64,000 nt of DNA from Kiritimatiellia bacterium (GTDB taxonomy: Bacteria > Verrucomicrobiota > Kiritimatiellia > JAAZAB01): positions 62,001 through 126,000 of the forward strand of contig JAQUMN010000004.1 in NCBI GenBank assembly GCA_028718125.1, in the 5' to 3' direction. Positions 37,764 to 47,203 of this stretch are shown here, in pieces. How positions within the stretch are numbered: the stretch's first letter is position 1; the number at the start of each line of letters is the position of its first letter. Below the pieces are notes generated by a model, which searched no databases, was not told where the DNA came from, and worked only from the letters and a program-made list of their open reading frames with translations. Position numbers and translations under genes: made by a program.

Positions 37764-38402
37764 ATGATGCCAGAGACAAAGCGCAGCGTATTCGTCGATC
37801 TCTTCGTGCCGCGCTACGATGAGCTGTCGCTGTTCCTGATGAGCGCCTCGTTTTTCCTGGTCGTTTTTCTGGACCCCGAACTGAAGGCCCTTGTATACAA
37901 GGCTCTGGTCGCTGAATTCGACCCGAGGCTTTTCCCCTTCTACGCCGTGTTCCTGCTGTTCATTTCCGGCGCCGCGCTCTCTATTTACCACGTGTTCACG
38001 AAAGCCCGGAAAAAGAACTTCGAGAAGTTCGCCATGCTTTACTTCGCCGTTATGGTCAACGGGCTCATCGGATTCCTGGCTGGCGCACAAATGCTTCAAA
38101 CCTCTCACGGATATCTTCTGGTGTTTCCGGTCTGGAACATCCTTAACAGTCTGCTGCTCCTGCTCATGTACCGGTTCAGCCTGATAGACGAGACGGCCAT
38201 TACCGACGACAACGCCGCGCCATATCAGGTCGCCCTTGGGGGCGCCGTCGTCCTCGCCGTCTTCCTCGTTTGCCAGTATGTCTTCCGGCTCCATTGGACG
38301 ATCACTTTCTCCGTGTGCGTGTGCTACGCCACGAATGCGAATAGCCTTCTTCAGCGGCTCTTGTCCACGCGTCGCGAGAATCCGATAGATCAAAACAGGT
38401 AA
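37764..38402 (+). CDS. hypothetical multi-TM membrane protein
   Basis: Multiple hydrophobic helices; ORF begins inside the repeat, likely start MMPETKRSVFV. Confidence 0.65.
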   Translation: MMPETKRSVFVDLFVPRYDELSLFLMSASFFLVVFLDPELKALVYKALVAEFDPRLFPFYAVFLLFISGAALSIYHVFTKARKKNFEKFAMLYFAVMVNGLIGFLAGAQMLQTSHGYLLVFPVWNILNSLLLLLMYRFSLIDETAITDDNAAPYQVALGGAVVLAVFLVCQYVFRLHWTITFSVCVCYATNANSLLQRLLSTRRENPIDQNR

Positions 38403-38426
38403 GCCATCTTACCCGAAACCCCACAC

Positions 38427-38465
38427 GCCACAAACGGCGATGGAGGCCCGTCACCCTCCATAAAA
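38427..38465 (-). repeat. 39-bp inverted repeat, right arm
   Basis: gccacaaacggcgatggaggcccgtcaccctccataaaa. Confidence 0.85.
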
Positions 38466-38621
38466 CACGGGCGTTTCCAACTTGGAAGGCGGCGGCCCCG
38501 ACCGCCGCGAGGGCGTAAGGCGAAAAGCGCCTTCGCAACACAGCCCGTCAGTCTAAGCCGCACATTTGGGGCGTCTTGCCCCTCCTTGACAAGCGCCTGC
38601 CATTATGTTCATATTCCGCTT

Positions 38622-38790
38622 TTTGCAGCCTAAATCCGGCCCTCTTTCCGGGGGCGGATGCGGGGGACCCACCTTCCTCGGGACATCCTGGGGATGGGGC
38701 GAAAGGCGCCGGGTATTCTAACCGGCGCCAAGGCTACTTCTAAAGCCGAGCCCATCAGCTAACCTCGTCGGCCATTGGAAGGGCAATCCT
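38622..38790 (+). ncRNA. cyclic di-AMP (ydaO/yuaA) riboswitch
   Basis: GCCTAAATCCG...CGGATGCGGGGGACCCA...TGGGGCGAA...AAGGCTACTTCTAAAGCCGAGCCCATCAGCTAACCTCGTCGGC matches the conserved class core; precedes a KimA-like gene. Confidence 0.93.
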
Positions 38791-38949
38791 CTAGATCCGC
38801 ATGGGCGGCGCCCACGAATACCCGCAGCGATAGTGTCTTATCTATCGGGAATCGTCATGAAAAAATAGTTTTTTGTCATGCCTGTTACCCGTTGGTTACA
38901 TAAATGATATAGCCTAAAATAAAACCGTTGATTTCCACGTCAACGATAT

Positions 38950-39151
38950 ATCGGGCGTAGCGCGGCGCGAAGCCCGATGCTACCGTGTGGCGAATTTGGT
39001 TTCCGCCGGAGGCGGATTCGCAAAAGCAAGGCAGGCTTGGGCTGAATGTGGGTGCGCCGCGCGCAGCGCTATACTCGTGTATGCGCAAGCGCGGCAAACC
39101 CGCAGGCGGCCCAAGATCGCCGCCGCCTTTTGCGAACCTAATTCGCCACAC
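38950..39151 (+). ncRNA. structured element family SE, copy B (between the riboswitch and kimA-like)
   Basis: P0 ATCGGGC/GCCCGAT, linker GATGCTACC, P1 GTGTGGCGAATTTGGTT/AACCTAATTCGCCACAC, side hairpin TCCGCCggaGGCGGA, apical ATAC-TCGT-GTAT. Confidence 0.7.
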
Positions 39152-39233
39152 TGCCGCGAGAGAAAATGAATGATTCCGTAATCCTTCAGGAATGATCCGT
39201 CTGCCGCAAGCGGACATGCAAAGGTCGTGTGCC

Positions 39234-41201
39234 ATGCAATGGCTTAAAAATCTCGTCATCGGGAAAGCTCGCAATATTTCGGATCGAAAGCTTTTCCAAC
39301 ATATTTCGCTCATCGCCCTGCTGGCGTGGGTCGGACTCGGGGCCGACGGCTTGTCTTCGTCATGCTACGGGCCGGAAGAGGCTTTCAAGGCGCTTGGCGC
39401 CCATTCGGTGCTGGCACTGTTCGTCGGTCTGGCCACGGTGGTGACGATTACGATCATTTGCGCAAGCTACGCGCATATCATCGAACTGTTCCCCGGCGGC
39501 GGCGGCGGTTACCTTGTCGCCAGCAAGCTGCTTTCGCCCTCCCTGGGCGTCGTGTCCGGCTGCGCCTTGCTGGTGGATTATGTGCTGACCATCGCGCTTT
39601 CCATTGCCAGCGGCACGGACGCCTTATTCTCCGTCCTGCCGGTTGCCTGGCAACCGTGGAAACTGTCGAGCGCACTGGCGGTGACTTCCCTGCTGGCATT
39701 AATCAATCTCCGCGGCGTGAAAGAATCGGTGCTGCTCTTTGCGCCGGTGTTTTTCATATTCCTGGCGACGCATGCCTATGCCATCATTTTCGGCGTGGCG
39801 ACCCATCTCAGGGATTTGCCGGCCGTCGCGGCCAGCACCGCCAACGACCTGCATGCGGCGCATGCCCAGCTGGGCTGGTTCGGCCTGTTCCTGCTGCTGG
39901 TACGCTCTTACAGCGTGGGCGCGGGCACCTATACAGGCATCGAAGCCGTCAGCAACGGGTTGCCCGTTCTGCGCGAGCCGCGGGTCGCCACCGGCAAGCG
40001 AACCATGCTCTACATGGGCGTATCGCTCGCCCTGACTGTCGGCGGATTAATGCTGGCCTACGTGCTCTTTCATGTCCAGCCCCAGGCCGGGCAAACGCTA
40101 AATGCCACCTTGCTCCAGAACATCACGGCGGACTGGCCGTCCGGCCTCGGCGGAACCTTCGTGACCGTGGCCATGCTTGCGGCCATGACCCTGCTGTTCA
40201 TCGCCTCGCAGGCGGGTTTTATTGACGGGCCGCGCGTATTGGCCAATATGGCGCTCGACCGCTGGTTTCCCTCGCGCTTTGCCAATTTAAGCGATCGCTT
40301 TGTCGCCCAGAACGGCGTCCTGCTGATGGCCGGCGCCGCGCTGGTCGTTCTCGTGGTGTCACACGGCTCAGTGGCGCTCATGGTGGTGCTTTACAGTATC
40401 AACGTGTTTATCACCTTTTCTCTTTCCCAGCTGGGGATGGTCCGGCACTGGTGGACAAACCGCGCCGCAACGCCGGGTTGGAAGCGCAAAATAACCATCA
40501 ATAGCGTCGGCTTCTGCCTGACGAGCTTTATTCTCGTTACGTTAAGCGCGACAAAGTTCCTGGAAGGCGGCTGGGTAACACTGGCGGTTACCGGCTTGTT
40601 CGTCGGCGCCGCGTTCTTCATTCATCGGCACTACCGCTATACCGTGCGCAAGCTCGCGCGATTGGACGATCTGGCCCGCGAATTCGCCAGCGAGACCGCG
40701 CGGCTGCCTTATTCCCCGGGCGCGGCCCTGCCGGCCCATGATCCTGCTTTTAAAACCGCCGTCGTGCTCGTGAACGGGTTCAATGGCCTGGGGGTGCACA
40801 CGCTGCTGCATATCACGCGCATGTTCCCGAATGTTTTCCGGAACTTCGTTTTCATGCAAGTCGGCGTCGTGGATGCCGGCAACTTCAAGGGCGCCGGGGA
40901 AATCGAGAACTTGCGCCAGCATATCATGCGCGACACCGACCAATACGCCGAGCACATGCGCCGGCGGGGGTTCCATGCCGAGGTCGTCACCGACATTGGG
41001 ACGGATATCATCGAGAAGGCGGGCGAAATGGCGGCCCACATTTCACAGCGTTTTCCGCAAGCCGTGTTCTTTGGCGGGCAGCTGGTGTTCCCGAAGGAAT
41101 CCTGGCTGACCCGCCTCCTGCATAACTTCATGGTCTTCGCTTTGCAGCGCCAGATATTCCGGCAGGGAATCCCCTTCCTGATCGTACCCATCCGCGTATA
41201 A
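39234..41201 (+). CDS. KimA-like APC superfamily potassium transporter
   Basis: GLGADGLSSSCYGPEEAF, GGGGGYLVASKLLSPSLGVVSGCALLVDYVLTIALSIASGTDA; riboswitch context. Confidence 0.9.
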   Translation: MQWLKNLVIGKARNISDRKLFQHISLIALLAWVGLGADGLSSSCYGPEEAFKALGAHSVLALFVGLATVVTITIICASYAHIIELFPGGGGGYLVASKLLSPSLGVVSGCALLVDYVLTIALSIASGTDALFSVLPVAWQPWKLSSALAVTSLLALINLRGVKESVLLFAPVFFIFLATHAYAIIFGVATHLRDLPAVAASTANDLHAAHAQLGWFGLFLLLVRSYSVGAGTYTGIEAVSNGLPVLREPRVATGKRTMLYMGVSLALTVGGLMLAYVLFHVQPQAGQTLNATLLQNITADWPSGLGGTFVTVAMLAAMTLLFIASQAGFIDGPRVLANMALDRWFPSRFANLSDRFVAQNGVLLMAGAALVVLVVSHGSVALMVVLYSINVFITFSLSQLGMVRHWWTNRAATPGWKRKITINSVGFCLTSFILVTLSATKFLEGGWVTLAVTGLFVGAAFFIHRHYRYTVRKLARLDDLAREFASETARLPYSPGAALPAHDPAFKTAVVLVNGFNGLGVHTLLHITRMFPNVFRNFVFMQVGVVDAGNFKGAGEIENLRQHIMRDTDQYAEHMRRRGFHAEVVTDIGTDIIEKAGEMAAHISQRFPQAVFFGGQLVFPKESWLTRLLHNFMVFALQRQIFRQGIPFLIVPIRV

Positions 41202-41239
41202 CCTGACCGTAAAGCCTGAGACGCTGAACATAATCGCCC

Positions 41240-41430
41240 GTTGATCCCGACCTCTCAGAGAGTTGGAATGAGCCTACAACGACCCTCAAAAATAAGGAAG
41301 AAATAGGGGTCAGGGCTGAATGGGGATAAGCAACGCTGTCGCGCAGCGACTGCGGGCCGGCAAATGTGTCCCCTCACCTCGGTCCTCTCCCGAGGGAGAG
41401 GATGAGGTCTCGTCAATTGACAACTTTCCG
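41240..41430. repeat. cluster of short palindromic repeats
   Basis: GATCCCGACCTCTCAGAGAGTTGGAAT; TAGGGGTCAGGGCTGAATGGGGATA; CCTCTCCCGAGGGAGAGG. Confidence 0.55.
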
Positions 41431-41527
41431 CTAGAGACAGATCCTCCTTTGGCGGAAAAAATTATGCTGTGTTATCAACGCTTTTATGCATTCTGAAATT
41501 ATTGTGTTGGACTAGTATGACTTAGGA

Positions 41528-42031
41528 TCAAAGCCCCGCGAAGCGTTCACCAATCTTGGCGCACACCAGCCACCGACTATACTCCGCAACCCGCGGATCG
41601 CCCTCGGGCGGCGACCAAGGGGCAAAAACATTGGTTTTTTCGGGATGGTACGGTCCGCGTTTGCACTCGAAAAACACGGCGTCTTCATCCAATGCCAGCC
41701 AGGTATGCCAGGCCTCGGACGGAATTTCCAGGCCGATCGTCCTGCCGCCGGGCGCCAGGTCAATTCGTTCCCGCAGGGAACCATCGTCATTCAGCAGCAT
41801 GATCTGCATGCGGCCCTGGATGGCAACGGCAAACTCCCACTTGTTTTCCGTCGCGTGCCGATGTGGACGGATATAGGTCCCCTTTTTCATGGCCACGACC
41901 AACCGTTGGACGGGGTCATCCAGGCTCTCGTGAAAATTATGATTTGTGCGCTTGCGCGGGGCCGCCGCCGCTTTTTGCCCCAATTCCCGGATCAGCTGTG
42001 AGGTCAATAGCTTTTTGGTTGTTGTGCTCAT
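41528..42031 (-). CDS. WbuC family cupin-fold metalloprotein
   Basis: NFHESLDDPVQRLVVAMKKGTYIRPHRHATENKWEFAVAIQG. Confidence 0.9.
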   Translation of the reverse strand: MSTTTKKLLTSQLIRELGQKAAAAPRKRTNHNFHESLDDPVQRLVVAMKKGTYIRPHRHATENKWEFAVAIQGRMQIMLLNDDGSLRERIDLAPGGRTIGLEIPSEAWHTWLALDEDAVFFECKRGPYHPEKTNVFAPWSPPEGDPRVAEYSRWLVCAKIGERFAGL

Positions 42032-42252
42032 GACTCCCTAAATATGCACGTAATGACGTGCGGATAATGGTTGATGGTTCATGGAATCCACAACGAGCGT
42101 TACAGCCGAACCATGAATCCTTGGCCAGCAACGCACGCTACCGGTCTTTCGGCCCAAGGTCAATGTTGCTTCGTCCGGCTGTCGTGTTCGTCCGGTCTGT
42201 ATCGACCATCTACCATTTCCGCTCGGGTCTGGTTCGCTTATAACGGAAACCG

Positions 42253-43347
42253 TTAACCATTCCCATCATTAATTCCGACCAGCATGCCGCAAGCAGCGGA
42301 AATATCCTGGCCACCGCTGTAGCGGCGCGCCACGGGCGCCTTCAGCGTGAAGCGCAGAACGTCGCGGAACGCAGCCAGTTCCTCCGGCAATGGCGCTCGG
42401 AACCGGCCGGTGGGATCGTTCACGTCAATCAGGTCGAGCTTGATCGGCAGGCCGCGGGTCAGTTCGGCCAGCATGTGGGCATCCTGCTCACACGTGTTGA
42501 CGCCGGCCATCATGGTCCAGGCCAGCGTGACGCGGCGGCCCGTGGCCGCATGATATTCGCGAAGCGCCTGGATGACGTCCGCCGTGCGGTGCGCCTGTTC
42601 GACGGGCATTAGAGCCCGGCGCAGGTCCGGGTCCGCGCTGGTCAGCGAGACAACCAGCCGGTAGGAATGGCCTTCCGCCGTAAACCGACGGATGCCGGGC
42701 ACAATGCCGACGGTGGAAATCGTAATAGCTTTGCCGGCTATGGCCAGGCCGCAGGGTTCCGACATGATGCGCGCCGCCTGGATCACCGCGTCATAATTGA
42801 GCATCGGCTCACCCATGCCCATGAACACCACGCCGCGAACCGGGTGCGGGGAATCGGCCCGGATACTGGCCACCTGATCAACGATTTCCCACGCAGCCAG
42901 GTCGCGGCGGAACCCCATCCGGCCGGTGGCGCAGAACGCGCAGCCCAGCGCACAACCAACCTGGCAACTGACACAGACTACGCATTTTTTATCTTCCGGC
43001 CGGTGCAGGAGCGGAATGCAAACCGCCTCAAACGGGTCCGGCCCGGCGCCGCGAAACAGGTACTTGGCAAATCCGTCCCGCGGCGAGACGACTTTGCCGA
43101 GCAATGTCAGCTGCGGGATTACCGTCGCCTGGCGAACATTTTCCAGCACCCGGGCAGACAGCCCCGGCTGCGGTTCCAGCCATGTGCCGCGCTGCAGGAC
43201 CGCCGCCTGGATCTGCCGCGCCATGCGCGGGGTTACGCCCAGGTGCGCCAGCCTGGCCTGCATCTGGTCGGCTGTAATGTTTTTCAGGATAATCGGCATC
43301 CGGTTATTCCCGTTCTTAAGCCAACTCGGCTCGTTCACCACTTTCAC
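42253..43347 (-). CDS. divergent RlmN/Cfr-family radical SAM RNA methyltransferase
   Basis: CVSCQVGCALGCAFCATGRMGFRRDL, GMGEPMLNYDAV, C-terminal DISAACGML; second family member in the window. Confidence 0.88.
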   Translation of the reverse strand: MKVVNEPSWLKNGNNRMPIILKNITADQMQARLAHLGVTPRMARQIQAAVLQRGTWLEPQPGLSARVLENVRQATVIPQLTLLGKVVSPRDGFAKYLFRGAGPDPFEAVCIPLLHRPEDKKCVVCVSCQVGCALGCAFCATGRMGFRRDLAAWEIVDQVASIRADSPHPVRGVVFMGMGEPMLNYDAVIQAARIMSEPCGLAIAGKAITISTVGIVPGIRRFTAEGHSYRLVVSLTSADPDLRRALMPVEQAHRTADVIQALREYHAATGRRVTLAWTMMAGVNTCEQDAHMLAELTRGLPIKLDLIDVNDPTGRFRAPLPEELAAFRDVLRFTLKAPVARRYSGGQDISAACGMLVGINDGNG

Positions 43348-43489
43348 CTTCCGAATGCAAACATTATGGCGTGACCGTCATTAAAGGAAGCCAATATTTT
43401 TTTCGTTGCCATTGCGCGCCTGTCATACCGGCCTTGACATTCCGGACCTTCTGTTGCATCAATACCGGCTGGTAAAGAAAGGCAGGCTT

Positions 43490-44128
43490 ATGCCCGGCGC
43501 CATTCTGCTCATCCGCCACGGCGAAACGGCTTGGAACCGTGAAAAGATATTCCGAGGCGCTCACGATGTGCCGTTGAATGAAAACGGCCGCGCCCAGGCG
43601 GCGCTGGCCGCCCGCGCGCGCAGCGCGCAAAATAGATGCGGCCTATACAAGCCCGCTCAGCCGTGCCCGGGAAACGGCCGAAATTATGCTTGCGCCGCAT
43701 TATGTGCAGATCGCCGTCCACGAAGGCTGAAGGATTTCCACTTCGGCGAATGGACGGGGCAAAAGGACGAGGCGGTTGCCGAGCAATGGCCGGGAGCCTA
43801 CGCGCTCTGGAGCGCGACGCCGCACCTGGCCCAGCCGCCTGGCGGCGATACGCTCGCCTCCGCCTCAGCCCGTGTGCGCGCCGCCCTGGATGAAATCGCC
43901 CGGCGACATAGCGAGACAACCGTCGCGTTGTTCACCCATCGCATTGTCAACAAACTGCTTGTCCTCGCCATGCTTGGCCTGCCATTGGACCGGTTCAAGT
44001 TCATCCGCCAGGACAACTCCTGCATCAACGAGTTCGAGGTTACGCCGGAAGGTTACGTTGCCGTCAGCCTCAATGATGTCAGTCACCTCAGCATGTCCGG
44101 GACCAGCCTGGTAAAGGCGGATTTCTGA
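43490..44128 (+). CDS. histidine phosphatase (phosphoglycerate mutase-like) with two compensating frameshifts
   Basis: LLIRHGETAWN start and LKDFHFGEWTGQKDEAV...ALFTHRIVNK in frame; the TSPLSRARETAE block is encoded in another frame. Confidence 0.8.
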   Translation: MPGAILLIRHGETAWNREKIFRGAHDVPLNENGRAQAALAARARSAQNRCGLYKPAQPCPGNGRNYACAALCADRRPRRLKDFHFGEWTGQKDEAVAEQWPGAYALWSATPHLAQPPGGDTLASASARVRAALDEIARRHSETTVALFTHRIVNKLLVLAMLGLPLDRFKFIRQDNSCINEFEVTPEGYVAVSLNDVSHLSMSGTSLVKADF

Positions 44129-44258
44129 TCCGCGAGGGACCGTAAAATTCTGCCGATTCTGCTGATAAACTTATTCTTTTCAAGTGGACAACCCGCTTAT
44201 ATCGTCTATGCTTAATTCTAAGTGGTTGAGAGATTATAACAATGAATGGAGGTAGCAA

Positions 44259-45164
44259 ATGCTGATCGGATTCTTGGTAACCGTGGCGATTGTCCTGTTC
44301 CTGATGGGAATCCGGATTGTGCGGCCGACGCATCGCGGGCTCATTGAGCGGCTGGGGCGCTACCAGCGCTTTGCAAGCCCCGGGTTCCACTGGATCATTC
44401 CGATCATTGACCGCATGTTCCAGGTGGACATCACCGAGCAGATGATCAATGCCGAACCACAGGAAATCATCACCAACGACAACCTGAACGCCAAGGTGGA
44501 TGCGCAGGTCTATTTCAAAGTCAACGAGGATGAGGAAAGCGTCAAGGCTTCCCAGTATAAGGTCTTTAATTATTCCTACCAGATCGTCAACCTGGCGCGC
44601 ACCACGCTCCGCAACATCATCGGCACGCTGACCCTGCGCTCGGCCAACAGCGAGCGCGGTAAAATTAATGACGCCCTGCATGCCACGCTGAAGACCGAAA
44701 CTGTCCACTGGGGCATCGAAATCGTGCGTACGGAACTGAAGGAGATTGATCCCCCGCGCGACGTGCAGGAAACTATGAACAAGGTGGTCAAGGCGGAAAA
44801 CGAGAAAATCGCCGCGATTGACTTCGCCACCGCCACCGAGACGGTTGCCGACGGCGACCGGCGCGCCCAGATCAAGAAGGCCGAAGGACAGCGGCAGTCC
44901 AAGATCCTGTCCGCGGAAGGCGACGCCGAGGCTATCCGGCTGGTGAACGAGGCCGCCGAGAAATACTTTATCGGCAACGCCCAACTGCTCCGCAAACTGC
45001 AGGCCATGGAAACCGCCTTGGAACATAACGCCAAGATCGTGGTGCCCGTCGGCGCCGACCTCGTCAACGTGATCGGCGAAATGGCCGGCATTGTGCCGCT
45101 TGTAAAGGACAAAGCCAAGCTGGCCATGCCGTCTTCCCGCGGGGTTGCGGGAACCGAGCGATGA
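44259..45164 (+). CDS. SPFH/band 7 (stomatin/paraslipin-like) membrane protein
   Basis: GLIERLGRYQRFASPGFHWIIPIID, TLRNIIGTLTL, AEGDAEAIRLVNEAAE. Confidence 0.93.
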   Translation: MLIGFLVTVAIVLFLMGIRIVRPTHRGLIERLGRYQRFASPGFHWIIPIIDRMFQVDITEQMINAEPQEIITNDNLNAKVDAQVYFKVNEDEESVKASQYKVFNYSYQIVNLARTTLRNIIGTLTLRSANSERGKINDALHATLKTETVHWGIEIVRTELKEIDPPRDVQETMNKVVKAENEKIAAIDFATATETVADGDRRAQIKKAEGQRQSKILSAEGDAEAIRLVNEAAEKYFIGNAQLLRKLQAMETALEHNAKIVVPVGADLVNVIGEMAGIVPLVKDKAKLAMPSSRGVAGTER

Positions 45165-45293
45165 GACACCGCTGCGCGTATCCGGCAGCGGTTTGCCGGC
45201 GATGATTTCCTTTATTTTTCGCGGATTCCTGAAATCCAAAAACGTTTTTTCCCCTGGGGCGAAGGACCAGCGCAAGCCGGCCGTATTCCCTGC

Positions 45294-46193
45294 ATGAGTG
45301 TTGCCATGAAACTTAACCACATGACCAGGGGCGTGGTGCTGATGATTCTTTCGAGCATCGTCTTTTGCGTTATGTCGGTGCTCATCAAATGTGTTCCGGG
45401 AATCGATTCCTTCAAGACCTCGCTGTTCCGGTTTTTCATAGGGATGGCTGTTTTGGGCACAGCCGCATTGTTCGGGTTCATTCACCTGCGGTTTTTTAAT
45501 AGCCGCCTCCTGTTTCTGCGCGGCTTGTTCGGCGGCATATCGGTATTCCTGTTCTTCCTTTCCATTGCCAAGCTCGGTATTGCCAAAGGAACTGTAATTT
45601 CATACTCGTACCCTATTTTCGCGTCGGTGTTAGGCATCGTTTTTCTCCGTGAAAAACCCGGTTGGCAACAATGGCTGGCGCTGGCCGCCGCCCTGTTCGG
45701 AATTATTCTCCTGTCGGGAAGCGGGGCGGGCATCTCCGGCCTAATGACCGTGGGGATTTATGAAGTGCTGGCGCTGGCGGGGGCCGTGTGCTCAGCGATT
45801 GCCGTTGTGGTTATCAAGCGGCTGCATGATACTGATTCCACCTACGCCATTTTTTACTCGCAATGCGTTATCGGGCTATGGCTGATCGTAGTCCCGGCCA
45901 ACCTGGTGCCCTGCTCCATAGGATACCTTGGCGGGGCCATTCTGCTGGGCATCGGGCTGGCCGCGACCATTGCCCAGCTCCTGATGACCGAAGGCTATCG
46001 CTACACGTCGGTTTCGGTCGGTTCGCTGCTGTGCATGACGCTGCCTGTCTTCAATTTTCTTGTCGGGTTCCTCGTGTTCCATGAGCCCATGCCTCTGCGG
46101 GCGGTTGTGGGCTCGATTATTGTCATCGCCGCATGTATGCTGGTCATCATGATGGAAAATCATTCCGAACCGGTCGTTGCCAAGGCTGACTGA
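45294..46193 (+). CDS. EamA/DMT family transporter
   Basis: 10-TM pattern, FFLSIAKLGIAKGTVISYSYPIF. Confidence 0.9.
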   Translation: MSVAMKLNHMTRGVVLMILSSIVFCVMSVLIKCVPGIDSFKTSLFRFFIGMAVLGTAALFGFIHLRFFNSRLLFLRGLFGGISVFLFFLSIAKLGIAKGTVISYSYPIFASVLGIVFLREKPGWQQWLALAAALFGIILLSGSGAGISGLMTVGIYEVLALAGAVCSAIAVVVIKRLHDTDSTYAIFYSQCVIGLWLIVVPANLVPCSIGYLGGAILLGIGLAATIAQLLMTEGYRYTSVSVGSLLCMTLPVFNFLVGFLVFHEPMPLRAVVGSIIVIAACMLVIMMENHSEPVVAKAD

Positions 46194-46268
46194 CCGGCTC
46201 CAGGCGCAATCTTATGACGGGGATCAGGATCAAATCGAAGTTAAAAACATATTCAAGGAAAAAAGCTC

Positions 46269-47039
46269 ATGAAAAAACTCAGTGCGTGCATCATGCCCTG
46301 CCTGGACATGCGCAACGGGCGGGTGGTTAAAGGCGTTCGGTTTGTCGATATCCGGGATGCCGGCGACCCGGTAGCGTGCGCCCACGCGTATTGCGCGGCG
46401 GGGGCCGATGAACTCGCCATGCTCGACATCACGGCGACGGTCGAAGGCCGGGCAACCATGCTCGATGTTGTCCGCAAAGTGGCCGCTGCGGCGACGGGGC
46501 CATTTACCGTGGGCGGCGGGATAACGGACGTTGCTGCAGCCGCGGCCGTCCTGGAAGCCGGCGCCACCAAAGTATCCGTGAGCAGCGCCGCTTTCCGCAA
46601 GCCGGAAGTCATCAGCGCCATGGTCAAAGCCTTCGGCTCCGCTAAAATAACCGTGGCCATCGACGCCGCCGTAAATCCGGGCATGCCTTCCGGATATGAA
46701 GTCTTCATTGACGGCGGCCGCACGGCGACCGGCGCGGACGCCATTGAATGGGCACGTCGGCTGGATGGCTTCGGGGTCGGCACGATCCTGCCGACCAGCA
46801 AAACGACCGATGGCGTGCGGACCGGCTATGACCTGCCCCTGATTTGCAAGATCAAGGCCGTAACAGTCGCGCCCGTCGTGGCCTCCGGCGGCGCCGGCAA
46901 ACTGGAGCATTTTTACGAGGCCGCGGCGGCGGGCGCCACAATCCTGCTGGCGGCTTCGGTCTTCCATTTCGGGATTATCACGATCCCGGAATTAAAGGCT
47001 CACTTGCGCGGCCGCGGCGTGGAAGTGCCCGGAGCGTGA
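46269..47039 (+). CDS. hisF: imidazole glycerol phosphate synthase HisF-like subunit
   Basis: IMPCLDMRNGRVVKGVRF, VGGGI, KVSVSSAAF, ITVAIDA. Confidence 0.88.
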   Translation: MKKLSACIMPCLDMRNGRVVKGVRFVDIRDAGDPVACAHAYCAAGADELAMLDITATVEGRATMLDVVRKVAAAATGPFTVGGGITDVAAAAAVLEAGATKVSVSSAAFRKPEVISAMVKAFGSAKITVAIDAAVNPGMPSGYEVFIDGGRTATGADAIEWARRLDGFGVGTILPTSKTTDGVRTGYDLPLICKIKAVTVAPVVASGGAGKLEHFYEAAAAGATILLAASVFHFGIITIPELKAHLRGRGVEVPGA

Positions 47040-47203
47040 GGCTGATGCGGGTTAACACCCGCCACGTCACTTCTTAAGCTGTGCGGCAACCTAAAGAATG
47101 TGCCTGCTAAACACGAAAGGAACGCTAAAAAGGAACTCCGTAGCCAGGCAAGAAGACAGAAGAATTTTGAATTCCGACTCCTGAATTCTGGCTCCTGAAC
47201 AAA

